A program made the position numbers and the translations under genes. Shown in pieces: positions 32,291 through 41,156 of a stretch of DNA of 64,000 bases. Source of the DNA: CAWBOV01 sp963790525 (GTDB lineage Bacteria > Actinomycetota > Actinomycetes > Mycobacteriales > Jatrophihabitantaceae). Positions within the stretch are counted from its first letter, which is position 1. Every line of letters begins with the position of its first letter. The stretch lies in assembly GCA_963790525.1 (NCBI GenBank), contig CAWBOV010000002.1, forward strand, positions 372,001-436,000. The letters are read 5' to 3'. The notes under the pieces are model-generated. The model was not told the DNA's origin, made no database searches, and was given only the letters and a program-made list of their open reading frames with translations.

Positions 32291-34471
32291 TCAGACGTCC
32301 AGGAAGCGGACGTCCTTGGCGTTGCGGACGATGAAGCTGCGCCGAGCCTCGACGTCATCGCCCATGAGCACCGTGAACAGCTCGTCGGCGGTCGCGGCGT
32401 CGTCGAGCGTGACCTGCAGGAGCACCCGGCTGGAGGGGTCCATCGTGGTCTCCCACAGCTCCTTGGCGTTCATCTCGCCGAGGCCCTTGTACCGCTGGAC
32501 CGGCTCCTCGCGGTTGAGGCGCTTGCCGGCCGCCAGGCCGACCTCCATGAGGCCGTCGCGTTCCCGGTCGGAGTAGGCGAACTCGGGGTCGGTGCGCAGC
32601 CACTTGATCTTGTACAGCGGCGGCTGGGACAGGTAGACGTGGCCGTGCTCGATGAGCGGGCGCATGAACCGGAACAGCAGCGTCAGCAGCAGCGTGGTGA
32701 TGTGCTGGCCGTCCACGTCGGCGTCGGCCATCAGGACGAGCTTGTGGTAGCGCAGCTTGCTGATGTCGAACTCGTCGTGGATCCCGGTGCCCAGCGCGGT
32801 GATCAGCGATTGGACCTCGGTGTTGCGCAGCACCCGGTCGATACGGGCCTTCTCCACGTTGATGATCTTTCCGCGGATCGGCAGGATCGCCTGGTACATC
32901 GAGTCGCGGCCGGACTTGGCCGAGCCACCGGCCGAGTCGCCCTCGACGATGTAGAGCTCGCTCTCGCCCGGGTCACTGGACCGGCAGTCCGACAGCTTGC
33001 CCGGCATCCCCATCGTGTCCAGGGCGTTCTTGCGGACGAGCTTGCGCGCCTGCTGTGCGGCCTTGCGCGCGCGGGCGGCCTGGGTGGCCTTGGTGACGAT
33101 GATGCGACCCTCGGTGGGGTTGCGCTCGAACCAGTCGGCCAGCCACTCGTTGCAGACCTTCTGCACGAAGGAGCGGGCCGCGGAGTTGCCGAGCTTGGTC
33201 TTCGTCTGGCCCTCGAACTGCGGCTCGGCCAGCTTGATCGACACGATCGCGGCCAGTCCCTCGCGGATGTCGTCACCGGAGAGCTTGTCGTCGGCCGTGC
33301 CCTTGATCATCTTCTTGTCGGTGGCCCACTTGTTGACGACGTTGGTGATCGCGGTCCGGAAACCCTCCTCGTGCATGCCGCCCTCGTGGGTGTTGATCGT
33401 GTTGGCGAACGTGTACACCGACTCGGAGTAGGTCTCGTTCCACTGCATCGCGATCTCGACCGACATCGTGTTGTCGTCGGTCGTGTCACCGAAGTCGATG
33501 ACCGACTTGTGGATGGCGCTCTTGGAGGCGTTGAGGTACCGCACGAAGTCGGCGATCCCACCGGCGTAGTGGTAGGTGACCTCCTTGACGCGCTTGGCGG
33601 AGTTCTTGACGATGACGGGCGTCTCGTTGGCGACGTCGGTCGCGACCTCGGCATCGGCGGGCACGGTGTCGGTGGACACGCTCAGCGTGGCCTCGTCGTC
33701 GAGGACGACCCGGTCGGCCCGCTCGTCGCGCACGATGATGGTCAGGCCCTTGTTCAGGAACGCCATCTCCTGCAGCCGCCGGCTGATGGTCTCGAAGCTG
33801 TACTCGACCGTGTCGAAGATCGACGCGTCGGCCCAGAAGGTGACCGTCGTCCCTGTACGGCGGGTCTTCTCGCCGCGCTTGAGCGGCTCGGCCGGGCGCT
33901 GGTTCACGTACGGCTGCGTCCAGTGGTAGCCGTCCTTGTCGATCTCCACCTCGAGCCGCGTCGACAGCGCGTTGACGACGGAGATGCCGACGCCGTGGAG
34001 GCCGCCGGACACCGCATAGGCCTTGCCGTCGAACTTCCCGCCCGCGTGCAGGACGGTGAGGATGACCTCGACGGTGGGCTTCTTCTGGGTGGGGTGCATG
34101 TCGACCGGCATGCCTCGGCCGTTGTCCTTCACCCGCACACCGCCGTCGGCCAGCAGGGTGACCTCGATGCGGTCGCAGAAGCCGGCGAGCGCCTCGTCGA
34201 CGGAGTTGTCCACGACCTCGGTGACCAGGTGGTGCAGACCGCGCTCACTGGTCGAGCCGATGTACATGCCCGGGCGCTTGCGGACGGCCTCGAGACCCTC
34301 CAGCACGGTGATCGAGCTGCCGTCGTAGGCGGCCTCGTTGCGCGCCGTCTTGCGGGGTGCCCGGCCGGACATCGGAGTGGGCGCGGGAGGTGCCTCCGGG
34401 GTTGTCGCCGGCGCCTCGGGGGTACTCGCCCCGGTCGACTGCGCCTCGGTCATCGCCTCGGTACTGGTCAC
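32291..34471 (-). CDS. gyrB: DNA gyrase subunit B
   Basis: 726 residues. The GHKL ATPase domain shows EVVDNSVDEALAG and GGLHGVGISVVNAL. The Toprim domain shows IVEGDSAGGSAKSGRDS, PIRGKIINVEKA and the metal pair in LMADADVDGQHI. The end is QRYKGLGEMNAKELWETTMD. An N-terminal Thr/Pro/Ala-rich extension of about 40 residues precedes the family start (ITVLEGLEAVRKRPGMYIGS). The GTG at 34471 has a GAAGGG ribosome site at good spacing. With GyrA it introduces negative supercoils using ATP. Confidence 0.95.
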   Translation of the reverse strand: MTSTEAMTEAQSTGASTPEAPATTPEAPPAPTPMSGRAPRKTARNEAAYDGSSITVLEGLEAVRKRPGMYIGSTSERGLHHLVTEVVDNSVDEALAGFCDRIEVTLLADGGVRVKDNGRGMPVDMHPTQKKPTVEVILTVLHAGGKFDGKAYAVSGGLHGVGISVVNALSTRLEVEIDKDGYHWTQPYVNQRPAEPLKRGEKTRRTGTTVTFWADASIFDTVEYSFETISRRLQEMAFLNKGLTIIVRDERADRVVLDDEATLSVSTDTVPADAEVATDVANETPVIVKNSAKRVKEVTYHYAGGIADFVRYLNASKSAIHKSVIDFGDTTDDNTMSVEIAMQWNETYSESVYTFANTINTHEGGMHEEGFRTAITNVVNKWATDKKMIKGTADDKLSGDDIREGLAAIVSIKLAEPQFEGQTKTKLGNSAARSFVQKVCNEWLADWFERNPTEGRIIVTKATQAARARKAAQQARKLVRKNALDTMGMPGKLSDCRSSDPGESELYIVEGDSAGGSAKSGRDSMYQAILPIRGKIINVEKARIDRVLRNTEVQSLITALGTGIHDEFDISKLRYHKLVLMADADVDGQHITTLLLTLLFRFMRPLIEHGHVYLSQPPLYKIKWLRTDPEFAYSDRERDGLMEVGLAAGKRLNREEPVQRYKGLGEMNAKELWETTMDPSSRVLLQVTLDDAATADELFTVLMGDDVEARRSFIVRNAKDVRFLDV

Positions 34472-34825
34472 CCAACACATCCCTTCGCCACCGTCGTCAT
34501 CGGGTGGCAGACAAGACCGACCCCCACTGGGTGGCGGTCGGGTCGATCACATCTCGATCGGCATCACATGCGGTCTCGGGCAACTGGGACCCGCGGGACC
34601 GGTATCTGTCTCCATAGTAGTCGCTCGGAGCCCGCTCATGTGGTTCACCACGCGCCTGTGCCCCACGCTCGGCCACGAACGACCCGAGGAATGAGTCCCG
34701 ATACCGATCCCACCCCCCAGACGACCTTCTGCGGACGCTGAGCCACTTTCCGCGACGGTTGTCAAGGGGCCGGCCCGGAGGTCACCGCCACCCGGCGCAC
34801 CACTCGGCCGCGGGTCCCGCGCGGC
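34472..34825. other. gyrB upstream region, no gene
   Basis: 354 bases between the dciA stop and the gyrB start. A possible -10 (TACTAT on the minus strand, 34614-34619) would give a leader of about 135 bases. A partly self-complementary stretch (about 34,514-34,555) and repeated GATC-type words lie in that leader and may form structure. No open frame with a convincing start is visible. Gyrase promoters are often supercoiling-sensitive; nothing in the bases proves it here. Confidence 0.4.
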
Positions 34826-35512
34826 TCAGCCGTAGGTGTCGCGCGGCCCGCGAGCGCCGGGTACGGCCCGGAAGCCGTGCTTCCAGCTCGGCCCGGACGG
34901 GCCGGCGACGCTGAGCCGGGTGACCACGTTCGGGCCCAGCTGAGCGGCCAGCTTGCCGAGCAGGGTCGGTGCCATGATGCGGATCTGGGTGGCCCACGAC
35001 GAGGACTCGGCGCTGAGCTTCAGCTCCCCGTCGCGCAGGCTCACCGGCGTGCACTTGGCGGCGACCGCCTCGCCGACCAGGGCGGCCCAGTCGGTGAAGA
35101 CGCGCGCCTCGGTGACCGGTTGCTGCCACCCGCGCTCGGCGAACAGCGAGCGCATCAGCGCCTTGACCGGCTGCGGATCGCGCGCGTCCGGGCCGGAGCC
35201 GGTCCAGTCCGTGCTCCCCCGGCGGGCGTTGGCCGTCTTGTTGCGCATGCGCCGTCGGGCCCGCCGGGGATCGATGGCGTCGGTCCCGTAGCTGCCCGAA
35301 GCCATCCGGCGCGCGCCGGCGAGGGCGTCGAGGGCCAGATCCCGCTCGGGCGGAGGGCCCCCGGCCTCGTGCGCGTTGTCCACAGTGACAGGGGTTTGCC
35401 CACAGTCCGGTGTGGATGCAGCTGTGACGGGGGTCTCGTCCGTCCGTGGTCGGGCGGGCGGTTCGGGTGGTTCGGTCCCGAATGGGCGGGTGCCGTCGGG
35501 CTCAGGTGACAC
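34826..35512 (-). CDS. dciA: DciA-type replicative helicase loader (DUF721)
   Basis: 228 residues. A disordered Pro/Thr-rich head (1-60) and a basic stretch (DPRRARRRMRNKTANARRGS) precede the DUF721 domain (PVKALMRSLFAERGWQQPVT, WAALVGEAVAAKCTPVSLRD, LKLSAESSSWATQIRIM). DciA loads or activates the DnaB helicase in bacteria lacking DnaC/DnaI. The start (GTG, 35512) overlaps the recF end by 11 bases, so it belongs to the dnaN-recF operon. In mycobacteria this is Rv0004. Confidence 0.9.
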   Translation of the reverse strand: MSPEPDGTRPFGTEPPEPPARPRTDETPVTAASTPDCGQTPVTVDNAHEAGGPPPERDLALDALAGARRMASGSYGTDAIDPRRARRRMRNKTANARRGSTDWTGSGPDARDPQPVKALMRSLFAERGWQQPVTEARVFTDWAALVGEAVAAKCTPVSLRDGELKLSAESSSWATQIRIMAPTLLGKLAAQLGPNVVTRLSVAGPSGPSWKHGFRAVPGARGPRDTYG

Positions 35513-36638
35513 GGCGGACCTCCCCCTGGTGGACGTCGTAGCGAGCCCCGAGGAGCCCGGCCGGCACGTCCGCGGCGACCGCGGCGGTGATGAGCACCTG
35601 CTCGGCGGTACCGGCCACCTCCGCGAGACGATCGCGCCGCGAACCGTCGAGTTCGGCGAAGACGTCGTCGAGGATCAGTATGGGCTCCCCGCCGTCGGCG
35701 CGCAGCAGTTCGTAGCTGCCCAGCCGCAGGGCCAGCGCCGCCGACCAGCTCTCCCCGTGACTGGCGTAGCCGCGGATCGGGAGGTCGCCCAGGCTGAGCA
35801 GGACGTCGTCGCGGTGCGGCCCGACCAGCGTGATGCCCCGCTCGACCTCCTGCGGCCGCAGCCGGGCCAGCTCGGCTCGCAACGCCGCCGCCAGCACCGT
35901 CTCGTCGCGGATGTGCTCGAGGTCCACGACGTCTTCCAGCCCGCTCACGTAGCCGAGCGTGATGGGTGCCGAGGCGGGCGCGACGTCGGCGTAGGCAGCC
36001 GCGACGTGCGGCGCGAGGTCGTCGAGCAGGCTCAGCCGGGCCGCGAGCAGGACCGCGCCCTGGGCGCTGAGGTGGTCGTCCCACACGTCGAGCGTTCGCA
36101 GGTCGCCGGCGGATCCGGCCCGCCGGGCATGGCCGGCGGTCTTGAGCAGGGCGGCCCGCTGCTTGAGGACGCGGTCGTAGTCCGAACGCACCCCGGCCAT
36201 CCGCGGCGACCGCTGCACGAGCACGTCGTCGAGGAAGTGGCGGCGCTCGGACGGGTCGCCGCGCACGATCGCCAGGTCCTCCGGCGCGAACAGCACCGAG
36301 CGCACCGCGCCGAGGACGTCCCGCGGGCGCGGCACCGGGGCGCGGTTGAGCTTGGCCCGGTTGGCCCGTCCCGCGGTGATCTCCACCTCGACCTGCAGCT
36401 CGCGCCCGTCGGAGACCACGGCCGCCGCGACGATGGCGCGGTCGGCGCCGGACCGGATCAGCGGCGCGTCGGTCGCCACCCGATGGCTGCCCAGCGTCGC
36501 CAGGTACCCGACGGCCTCGATGAGGTTGGTCTTGCCCTGGCCGTTGGACCCGACGAGGACCGACGGCCCCGGCTCGAGCGCGACATCGGCCCGCGTCCAA
36601 CTGCGGAAGTCGGCGACGACCAGGTGTCGTAGGAACAT
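35502..36638 (-). CDS. recF: DNA replication and repair protein RecF
   Basis: 378 residues, SMC-like ATPase: VADFRSW near the start, Walker A VGSNGQGKTN, signature region SHGESWSAALALRL and Walker B PILILDDVFAELD. RecF with RecO/RecR loads RecA at gapped DNA. The ATG shares one base with the dnaN stop (TGATG). A much longer open frame upstream is only the shadow of dnaN. Confidence 0.95.
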   Translation of the reverse strand: MFLRHLVVADFRSWTRADVALEPGPSVLVGSNGQGKTNLIEAVGYLATLGSHRVATDAPLIRSGADRAIVAAAVVSDGRELQVEVEITAGRANRAKLNRAPVPRPRDVLGAVRSVLFAPEDLAIVRGDPSERRHFLDDVLVQRSPRMAGVRSDYDRVLKQRAALLKTAGHARRAGSAGDLRTLDVWDDHLSAQGAVLLAARLSLLDDLAPHVAAAYADVAPASAPITLGYVSGLEDVVDLEHIRDETVLAAALRAELARLRPQEVERGITLVGPHRDDVLLSLGDLPIRGYASHGESWSAALALRLGSYELLRADGGEPILILDDVFAELDGSRRDRLAEVAGTAEQVLITAAVAADVPAGLLGARYDVHQGEVRRVT

Positions 36639-37759
36639 CAGCCAGGCAGACGCACGGGCATGATCAGGTAGGTGTAGGCGGAGTTGTCGGTGGCCGTGGA
36701 GCGGATGACGGCCGGCTTGGTGGCGGTGGTGAAGAGCATCCGCGCGGTCGAGGAGTCCACGGCCGACAGGCCGTCGAGCAGGAAGCCCGGGTTGAACGCG
36801 GTGGTGATCGGATCCCCGTCGAACTTGGCTTCGAGCTGCTCCTCGGCCCGCCCCTCGTCCTCGCCGCCGGCGCTCAGTGCCACATTTCCGTCGGTGAAGT
36901 CCAGCCGTACGGGGGTCCCCCGGTCGGCGACCAGGGAGACGCGCTTGACCGCGTCGACCAGCATCGGGACGTCCACCTCGGCGGTGACGCTGAACTCGCT
37001 CGGCAGCAGCGAGCGGTACGGCGGGAACTGCGCATCGAGCAGCCGGGTCGTGGTGCGGCGCCCGGTGCTGGAGAAACCGATGATCCCCTCGCCCACGCCG
37101 GTGCTCGACAGCGAGATGGTGACGGTCTCGGCGCTGGTCAGGCTCTTCGCCGCGTCGGCCAGGGTGCGGGCCGGGACGAGGACCTGGACCGGCTCGGCGG
37201 TCGGGTCGGCCGGGCTCCAGGTGACCTCGCGGACGGCGAGGCGGTAGCGGTCGGTGGCGGCGAGGGTCAGGCGCTCGCCGTCGATCTCCATCCGGACCCC
37301 GGTCAGCATCGGCAGCGTGTCGTCGCGGCCGGCGGCGATGGCGACCTGCGCCACGGCCTGGGCGAAGACCGCGCTGGGCACGGTGCCCGCGGTGGTGGGC
37401 ATGGCTGGCAGCCGCGGGTAGTCCTCGATGGGCATCGTCGGCAGGGTGAACCGGCTCGAACCGCAGACGATCGTGACGCGCGAACCGTCCACGGCCACGT
37501 CGACCGGGTGCGCCGGCAGCGACTTGGTGATGTCGGCCAGGAGCCGCCCCGAGACCAGGGCCTGCCCGGTGCTGGAGACGTTCACCTCGAGCTCGACCTG
37601 CGCGGAGACCTCGTAGTCGAAGCCGGACACCGACAGCGTCGAGTCGGTGACCGAGAGGAGCACGCCGGCCAGGACCGGCACGGCCGGGCGCGCGGGCAGG
37701 CTGCGCGCGGTCCATGCGACGGCATCGGCCAGCGCGTCACGCTCGACCCGGAACTTCAT
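36638..37759 (-). CDS. dnaN: DNA polymerase III sliding clamp subunit beta
   Basis: 373 residues, normal for the clamp. MKFRVERDALADAVAW, VLAGVLLSV, TLPTMPIEDYPRLP, LAATDRYRLAVREV and the C-terminal YLIMPVRLPG are textbook positions. A clear AAGGAG ribosome site sits 6 bases before the ATG. It forms the ring that tethers polymerase and other clamp-binding proteins to DNA. The operon continues with recF and dciA by overlaps. Confidence 0.97.
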   Translation of the reverse strand: MKFRVERDALADAVAWTARSLPARPAVPVLAGVLLSVTDSTLSVSGFDYEVSAQVELEVNVSSTGQALVSGRLLADITKSLPAHPVDVAVDGSRVTIVCGSSRFTLPTMPIEDYPRLPAMPTTAGTVPSAVFAQAVAQVAIAAGRDDTLPMLTGVRMEIDGERLTLAATDRYRLAVREVTWSPADPTAEPVQVLVPARTLADAAKSLTSAETVTISLSSTGVGEGIIGFSSTGRRTTTRLLDAQFPPYRSLLPSEFSVTAEVDVPMLVDAVKRVSLVADRGTPVRLDFTDGNVALSAGGEDEGRAEEQLEAKFDGDPITTAFNPGFLLDGLSAVDSSTARMLFTTATKPAVIRSTATDNSAYTYLIMPVRLPG

Positions 37760-38208
37760 GTGTCTCTCCTTGCGCTTGCGCTGGTGCCTGCGGGTGAGGC
37801 CGGTGGCTTGGTACGTGCGTCGGTGCAGGCGCCTCGGCGCGGAGTCCGGATCGGGCCTGGATTGGCAAGTATGCCCACCGCACGGCGTCCACACATCAAC
37901 GCCCTGGCAAAGACTGTTCGTGATTCCCTGTCAGAGAGATATCTGTAGTACTCATCTTCACCGGTGTGGACGGTGTGGATCGGCAGCGTCCGCCCAGGTC
38001 AGCTGCGTGTCGCGGATGTGGATGCGGTGGGGACGGGCACCGAACTACACGGTTGTGATCGTGGACGGCCGGTGACGCGGCGATGTCCTCCCCATGTCCG
38101 GAGGCTGACCACACAGCTCTGTCCACATGGCTGTCCACAGATGTGAATGAAGAGTTGACCCGTTGACTTCTTGAATATGAAGCGGGTAGCGCGGAGCGGG
38201 ACGATCGC
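37760..38208. other. oriC: origin of replication oriC (dnaA-dnaN gap)
   Basis: This 449-base gap without genes holds DnaA boxes on both strands: GCGTCCACA (37885), reversed CCGTCCACA (37965-37973), reversed CGATCCACA (37974-37982), reversed GCATCCACA (38017-38025), CTGTCCACA (38119-38127) and CTGTCCACA (38131-38139). A relatively AT-rich run (38,143-38,182, with GAATGAAGAGTTGACC and TTGAATATGAAG) lies beside the two best boxes and may unwind first. It also carries the dnaN promoter. The position between dnaA and dnaN is the standard actinobacterial oriC. Confidence 0.88.
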
Positions 38209-39804
38209 TCAGGCGCGCGCGCGGGCCTTGATCCGGCTGGTGAGCTCGGCGACCTGGTTGTACACCGACAGCCGCTCGGCCATCTGGGCGCGGATCTTGC
38301 GATCGGCGTGCATCACCGTGGTGTGGTCGCGGCCGCCGAAGGTCTGGCCGATCTTGGGTAGGGAGAGGTCGGTCAGTTCCCGGCACAGGTACATGGCGAT
38401 CTGGCGGGCGGTGGTGAGTACGCGGCTGCGCGAGCTCCCGGTGAGGTCCTCCAGCGATACGGAGAAGTACTCCGCCGTCACCGCCATGATGATCGCGGCG
38501 GTGATCTCGGTGCGGTCGGACTCGCTGATCAGGTCCTTGAGGACGATCTCGGCCAGGCGCATGTCGACGTCCTGCTTGTTGAGGCTGGCGAACGCGGTGA
38601 CGCGGATCAGCGCCCCCTCGAGCTCACGGACGTTGCTCTGGATCTTGCTGGCGATGAACTCCATGACGTCCGGCGGCGGGTTCAGCCCGTCCTGGGCCGC
38701 CTTCTTGCGCAGGATCGCGATCCGGGTCTCGAGGTCGGGCGCCTGGACGTCGGTGATCAGGCCCCACTCGAACCGGGTCCGCAGCCGGTCCTCCAGCGTC
38801 GACAGCTGCCGCGGCGACCGGTCGGAGCTGATGACGATCTGCTTGTTGGCGTTGTGCAGGGTGTTGAAGGTGTGGAAGAACTCCTCCTGCGTCCGCTCGG
38901 CGCGCTCCAGGAACTGGATGTCGTCGATGAGCAGCAGGTCGACCTCGCGGTACCGCGACTGGAAGGCCTGCATCTTGTCATCGCGCAGGGAGTTGATGAA
39001 GTCGTTCGTGAACTCCTCGCTGCTGACGTAGCGCACCCGCAGCCCGGGGAACAGCCGCTGGGCGTAATGACCGATCGCGTGCAGCAGGTGGGTCTTGCCC
39101 AGGCCGGAGTCGCCGTAGATGAACAGCGGGCTGTAGGCCTTCGCCGGCGCCTCGGCGACCGCGACGGCGGCGGCGTGGGAGAACCGGTTGCTCGAGCCGA
39201 TGACGAACGTGTCGAAGGTGTAGCGGGGGTTGAGGCGCGCGTCGCGCGCGGCGTTGTGCGCCGATCCCGCGGTGCCACCCGGGCGGGTCGTGGTGGGCTC
39301 GCTCCAGTCCGGCCAGCCCGTGTAGCCGGCATAGCCGGCGTGGTCGCCCGGGTCGGCGAGTGGCGATTCCCGCGGCTCGGTGTAGTCGGCGTCGGCCCAG
39401 GTCGAGGAGTTCTGCGCGGTGGTGCCGTTCGGACGGTTGTAGCCGTCGCCGATGAAACCGTCGGCGGTGTAGGAATCGGCCGGGTGACCGTCCGAGCTGT
39501 GATCGTCCTCGACGAGGCTCAGGTGCGGCTTGGAGTTCTCATCCGCCGGCTGGACGGTGACCGCGACGGAGATGTCCCGGCCGATCTCCTCGCTGAGCGC
39601 GTTGACGATCAGGACCCGCAGGCGCGTCTCCAGGTACTCCTTGGCGAACTCGTTCGGAGCGGCCAGCAGCGCGGTGTCCTCGACGAGTCCGAGCGGGCGG
39701 GTCAGGGAGAGCCAGGCGCGCTGGTGCGGGCGGACGGTGTCGGCATCGAATCGCGAGATGGCGCGGCTCCAGACCTCGGCCAGGTCGTTGGGCTCGTCGG
39801 TCAC
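38209..39804 (-). CDS. dnaA: chromosomal replication initiator protein DnaA
   Basis: 531 residues. Domain I (about 1-85), a long acidic, Gly/Asp/Tyr-rich domain II (about 90-190), AAA+ domain III with Walker A GDSGLGKTH, Walker B LLLIDDIQFL and sensor 1 VISSDRSP, and domain IV with the DNA signature GGRDHTTVMHA. It opens oriC when bound to ATP. The GTG start is preceded by GAAAGGG. A perfect DnaA-box palindrome upstream (39879-39901) suggests self-repression. Confidence 0.97.
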   Translation of the reverse strand: MTDEPNDLAEVWSRAISRFDADTVRPHQRAWLSLTRPLGLVEDTALLAAPNEFAKEYLETRLRVLIVNALSEEIGRDISVAVTVQPADENSKPHLSLVEDDHSSDGHPADSYTADGFIGDGYNRPNGTTAQNSSTWADADYTEPRESPLADPGDHAGYAGYTGWPDWSEPTTTRPGGTAGSAHNAARDARLNPRYTFDTFVIGSSNRFSHAAAVAVAEAPAKAYSPLFIYGDSGLGKTHLLHAIGHYAQRLFPGLRVRYVSSEEFTNDFINSLRDDKMQAFQSRYREVDLLLIDDIQFLERAERTQEEFFHTFNTLHNANKQIVISSDRSPRQLSTLEDRLRTRFEWGLITDVQAPDLETRIAILRKKAAQDGLNPPPDVMEFIASKIQSNVRELEGALIRVTAFASLNKQDVDMRLAEIVLKDLISESDRTEITAAIIMAVTAEYFSVSLEDLTGSSRSRVLTTARQIAMYLCRELTDLSLPKIGQTFGGRDHTTVMHADRKIRAQMAERLSVYNQVAELTSRIKARARA

Positions 39805-40102
39805 GCGCGGTCGATCCCTTTCCGAGGTGGAGCGTCAAAGCAAGGGGTGGCCCTCCACCGGGTCGGTTGATCCACAGTGTTTTCCACACAGTGTGGAAAA
39901 CGGCGCGGGTAACGATTGGGGACTCATCATTGCCCCTACGGCGCGCCCGCTGCAATGGTCGTGTGCGGACCCGGTGCTAACGGCTTCAGAACGTAACAGC
40001 CCTAGTGGCCCGCCCACAACGCGACCGGGCGCGTCGCGGTGGGACCGCCGTGCCCGCCGTGCCCGGCGGCGTCCTGCCCCGCGCCGCTCGCAGAAGGCCG
40101 GT
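39805..40102. other. dnaA upstream region
   Basis: This part of the dnaA-rpmH gap has no gene. It contains the DnaA-box palindrome at 39879-39901, another box-like TGATCCACA at 39868, and a less GC-rich stretch (39,940-40,010) likely to hold the dnaA promoter on the minus strand. I could not pick one -10 with confidence. Confidence 0.5.
39879..39901. promoter_or_regulatory. palindromic pair of DnaA boxes upstream of dnaA
   Basis: GTTTTCCACA (39879-39888) and its exact reverse complement (39892-39901) flank CAG. Each half contains TTTTCCACA, one base from the DnaA consensus. It lies 75-97 bases upstream of the dnaA start, a classical autoregulatory position. Confidence 0.6.
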
Positions 40103-40132
40103 TTGACCCGGTGCCGGGGTGATCCGTACCGT
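40103..40132 (+). promoter_or_regulatory. rpmH-rnpA operon promoter
   Basis: TTGACC (40103-40108) and TACCGT (40127-40132) with an 18-base spacer, about 150 bases before rpmH. A long rpmH leader is usual. Confidence 0.55.
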
Positions 40133-40289
40133 AGCTAGGTCACGCCCTTGTGCGTGTCGGGGGCCTCTTCCGGGGTCCTCGGTGCTAATGCAGTCCCGCT
40201 ACGGCCTTCGTCTGGAGGCCGACTCGTCCGCCCGTGCCGCACATGAGCGCGACGTTGCCGTCCTTCTTTGCAGCTTTGGAGTCATCACC

Positions 40290-40427
40290 GTGAGCAAGCG
40301 GACCTTCCAGCCGAACAACCGTCGGCGCGCCAAGACCCACGGCTTCCGGTTGCGCATGCGCACCCGCGCCGGCCGCGCCATCCTGACCGGCCGCCGCCGC
40401 AAGGGCCGTAAAGAACTGTCCGCCTGA
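40290..40427 (+). CDS. rpmH: 50S ribosomal protein L34
   Basis: 45 residues, the standard size: SKRTFQPNNRRRAKTHGFRL followed by RMRTRAGRAILTGRRRKGRK and ELSA. The GTG at 40290 starts it; the longer frame upstream is noncoding leader. It is the first gene of the rpmH-rnpA-yidD-yidC-jag-rsmG cluster. Confidence 0.98.
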   Translation: MSKRTFQPNNRRRAKTHGFRLRMRTRAGRAILTGRRRKGRKELSA

Positions 40428-40468
40428 GCCGCGGCCTTCGCGCGGTTCGAAGCGACACCCCCTCAGTC

Positions 40469-40834
40469 ATGCTGCCTGCTGCGCATCGCCTGCGGCAGTC
40501 GGCTGACTTCTCCCGGATCCTCCAGCAGCGTCATCGGGCCGGCCGCGCGACCGTGGTCGTCAACCTCGGGCAGCTCGATCCCCGGGGAGTGACGCCACCG
40601 CGCGTCGGCCTCATCGTCGGCAAGAACGTCGGCGGAAGCGTCGTACGGCACCGGGTGAGCCGCCGCCTGCGCGCGCAGCTGGCAGACCAGGTCGAGCGGA
40701 TGCCCCGGGGCTACGGAGTCGTCGTGCGCGCTCTTCCCGCAGCCGCGGCAGCCACCTCGGCGGACCTGCGGCGAGATCTGGTCAGCGCGATCGGCCGCCT
40801 CACCCGCTCGCCGCTCGGGGGTACCGATGGCTGA
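40469..40834 (+). CDS. rnpA: ribonuclease P protein component
   Basis: 121 residues. The RNR signature region is VGGSVVRHRVSRRLRAQL, preceded by PPRVGLIVGKNVG; the start LPAAHRLRQSADF is typical. It assists the RNase P RNA in trimming tRNA 5' ends. Its end overlaps yidD by 8 bases. Confidence 0.96.
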   Translation: MLPAAHRLRQSADFSRILQQRHRAGRATVVVNLGQLDPRGVTPPRVGLIVGKNVGGSVVRHRVSRRLRAQLADQVERMPRGYGVVVRALPAAAAATSADLRRDLVSAIGRLTRSPLGGTDG

Positions 40835-41135
40835 GCGGCCGCTCGTGACGCGGGCGGTCCTGCGAGCGATCAGGTTCTACCGGACCGCGATCAGCCCCGC
40901 GTTCCCCCCGAGCTGCCGGTACACCCCCAGCTGCAGCGCCTACACCGCGCAGGCGATCGAGCGGTTCGGGCTGCCGCGCGGGGTGTGGATGGGGCTGCGT
41001 AGGCTGCTTCGCTGCCACCCCTGGCACCGAGGCGGGCACGACCCCGTACCCGAACTCGTTCCCTCTTCACAGGACGGTCGCGCCCCCACGGTCGCCGCCG
41101 CATCGAGCCGCTCGACCCGGCACCACGCCGCTTAA
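40827..41135 (+). CDS. yidD: membrane protein insertion efficiency factor YidD
   Basis: 102 residues: AIRFYRTAISPAFPPSCRYT, PSCSAYTAQAIERFG and LRRLLRCHPWHRGGHDPVP are the family core with its conserved cysteines. The C-terminal 30 residues are a low-complexity tail. It aids YidC, encoded next; the start lies inside rnpA. Confidence 0.95.
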   Translation: MAERPLVTRAVLRAIRFYRTAISPAFPPSCRYTPSCSAYTAQAIERFGLPRGVWMGLRRLLRCHPWHRGGHDPVPELVPSSQDGRAPTVAAASSRSTRHHAA

Positions 41136-41156
41136 CGACGACCTGGAGTAGCAGTC

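Noticed and set aside
32210..34741. 843-codon plus-strand frame across gyrB
   Set aside because: It is the antisense shadow of gyrB, rich in Asp/Val/Leu/Gly without any family signature.
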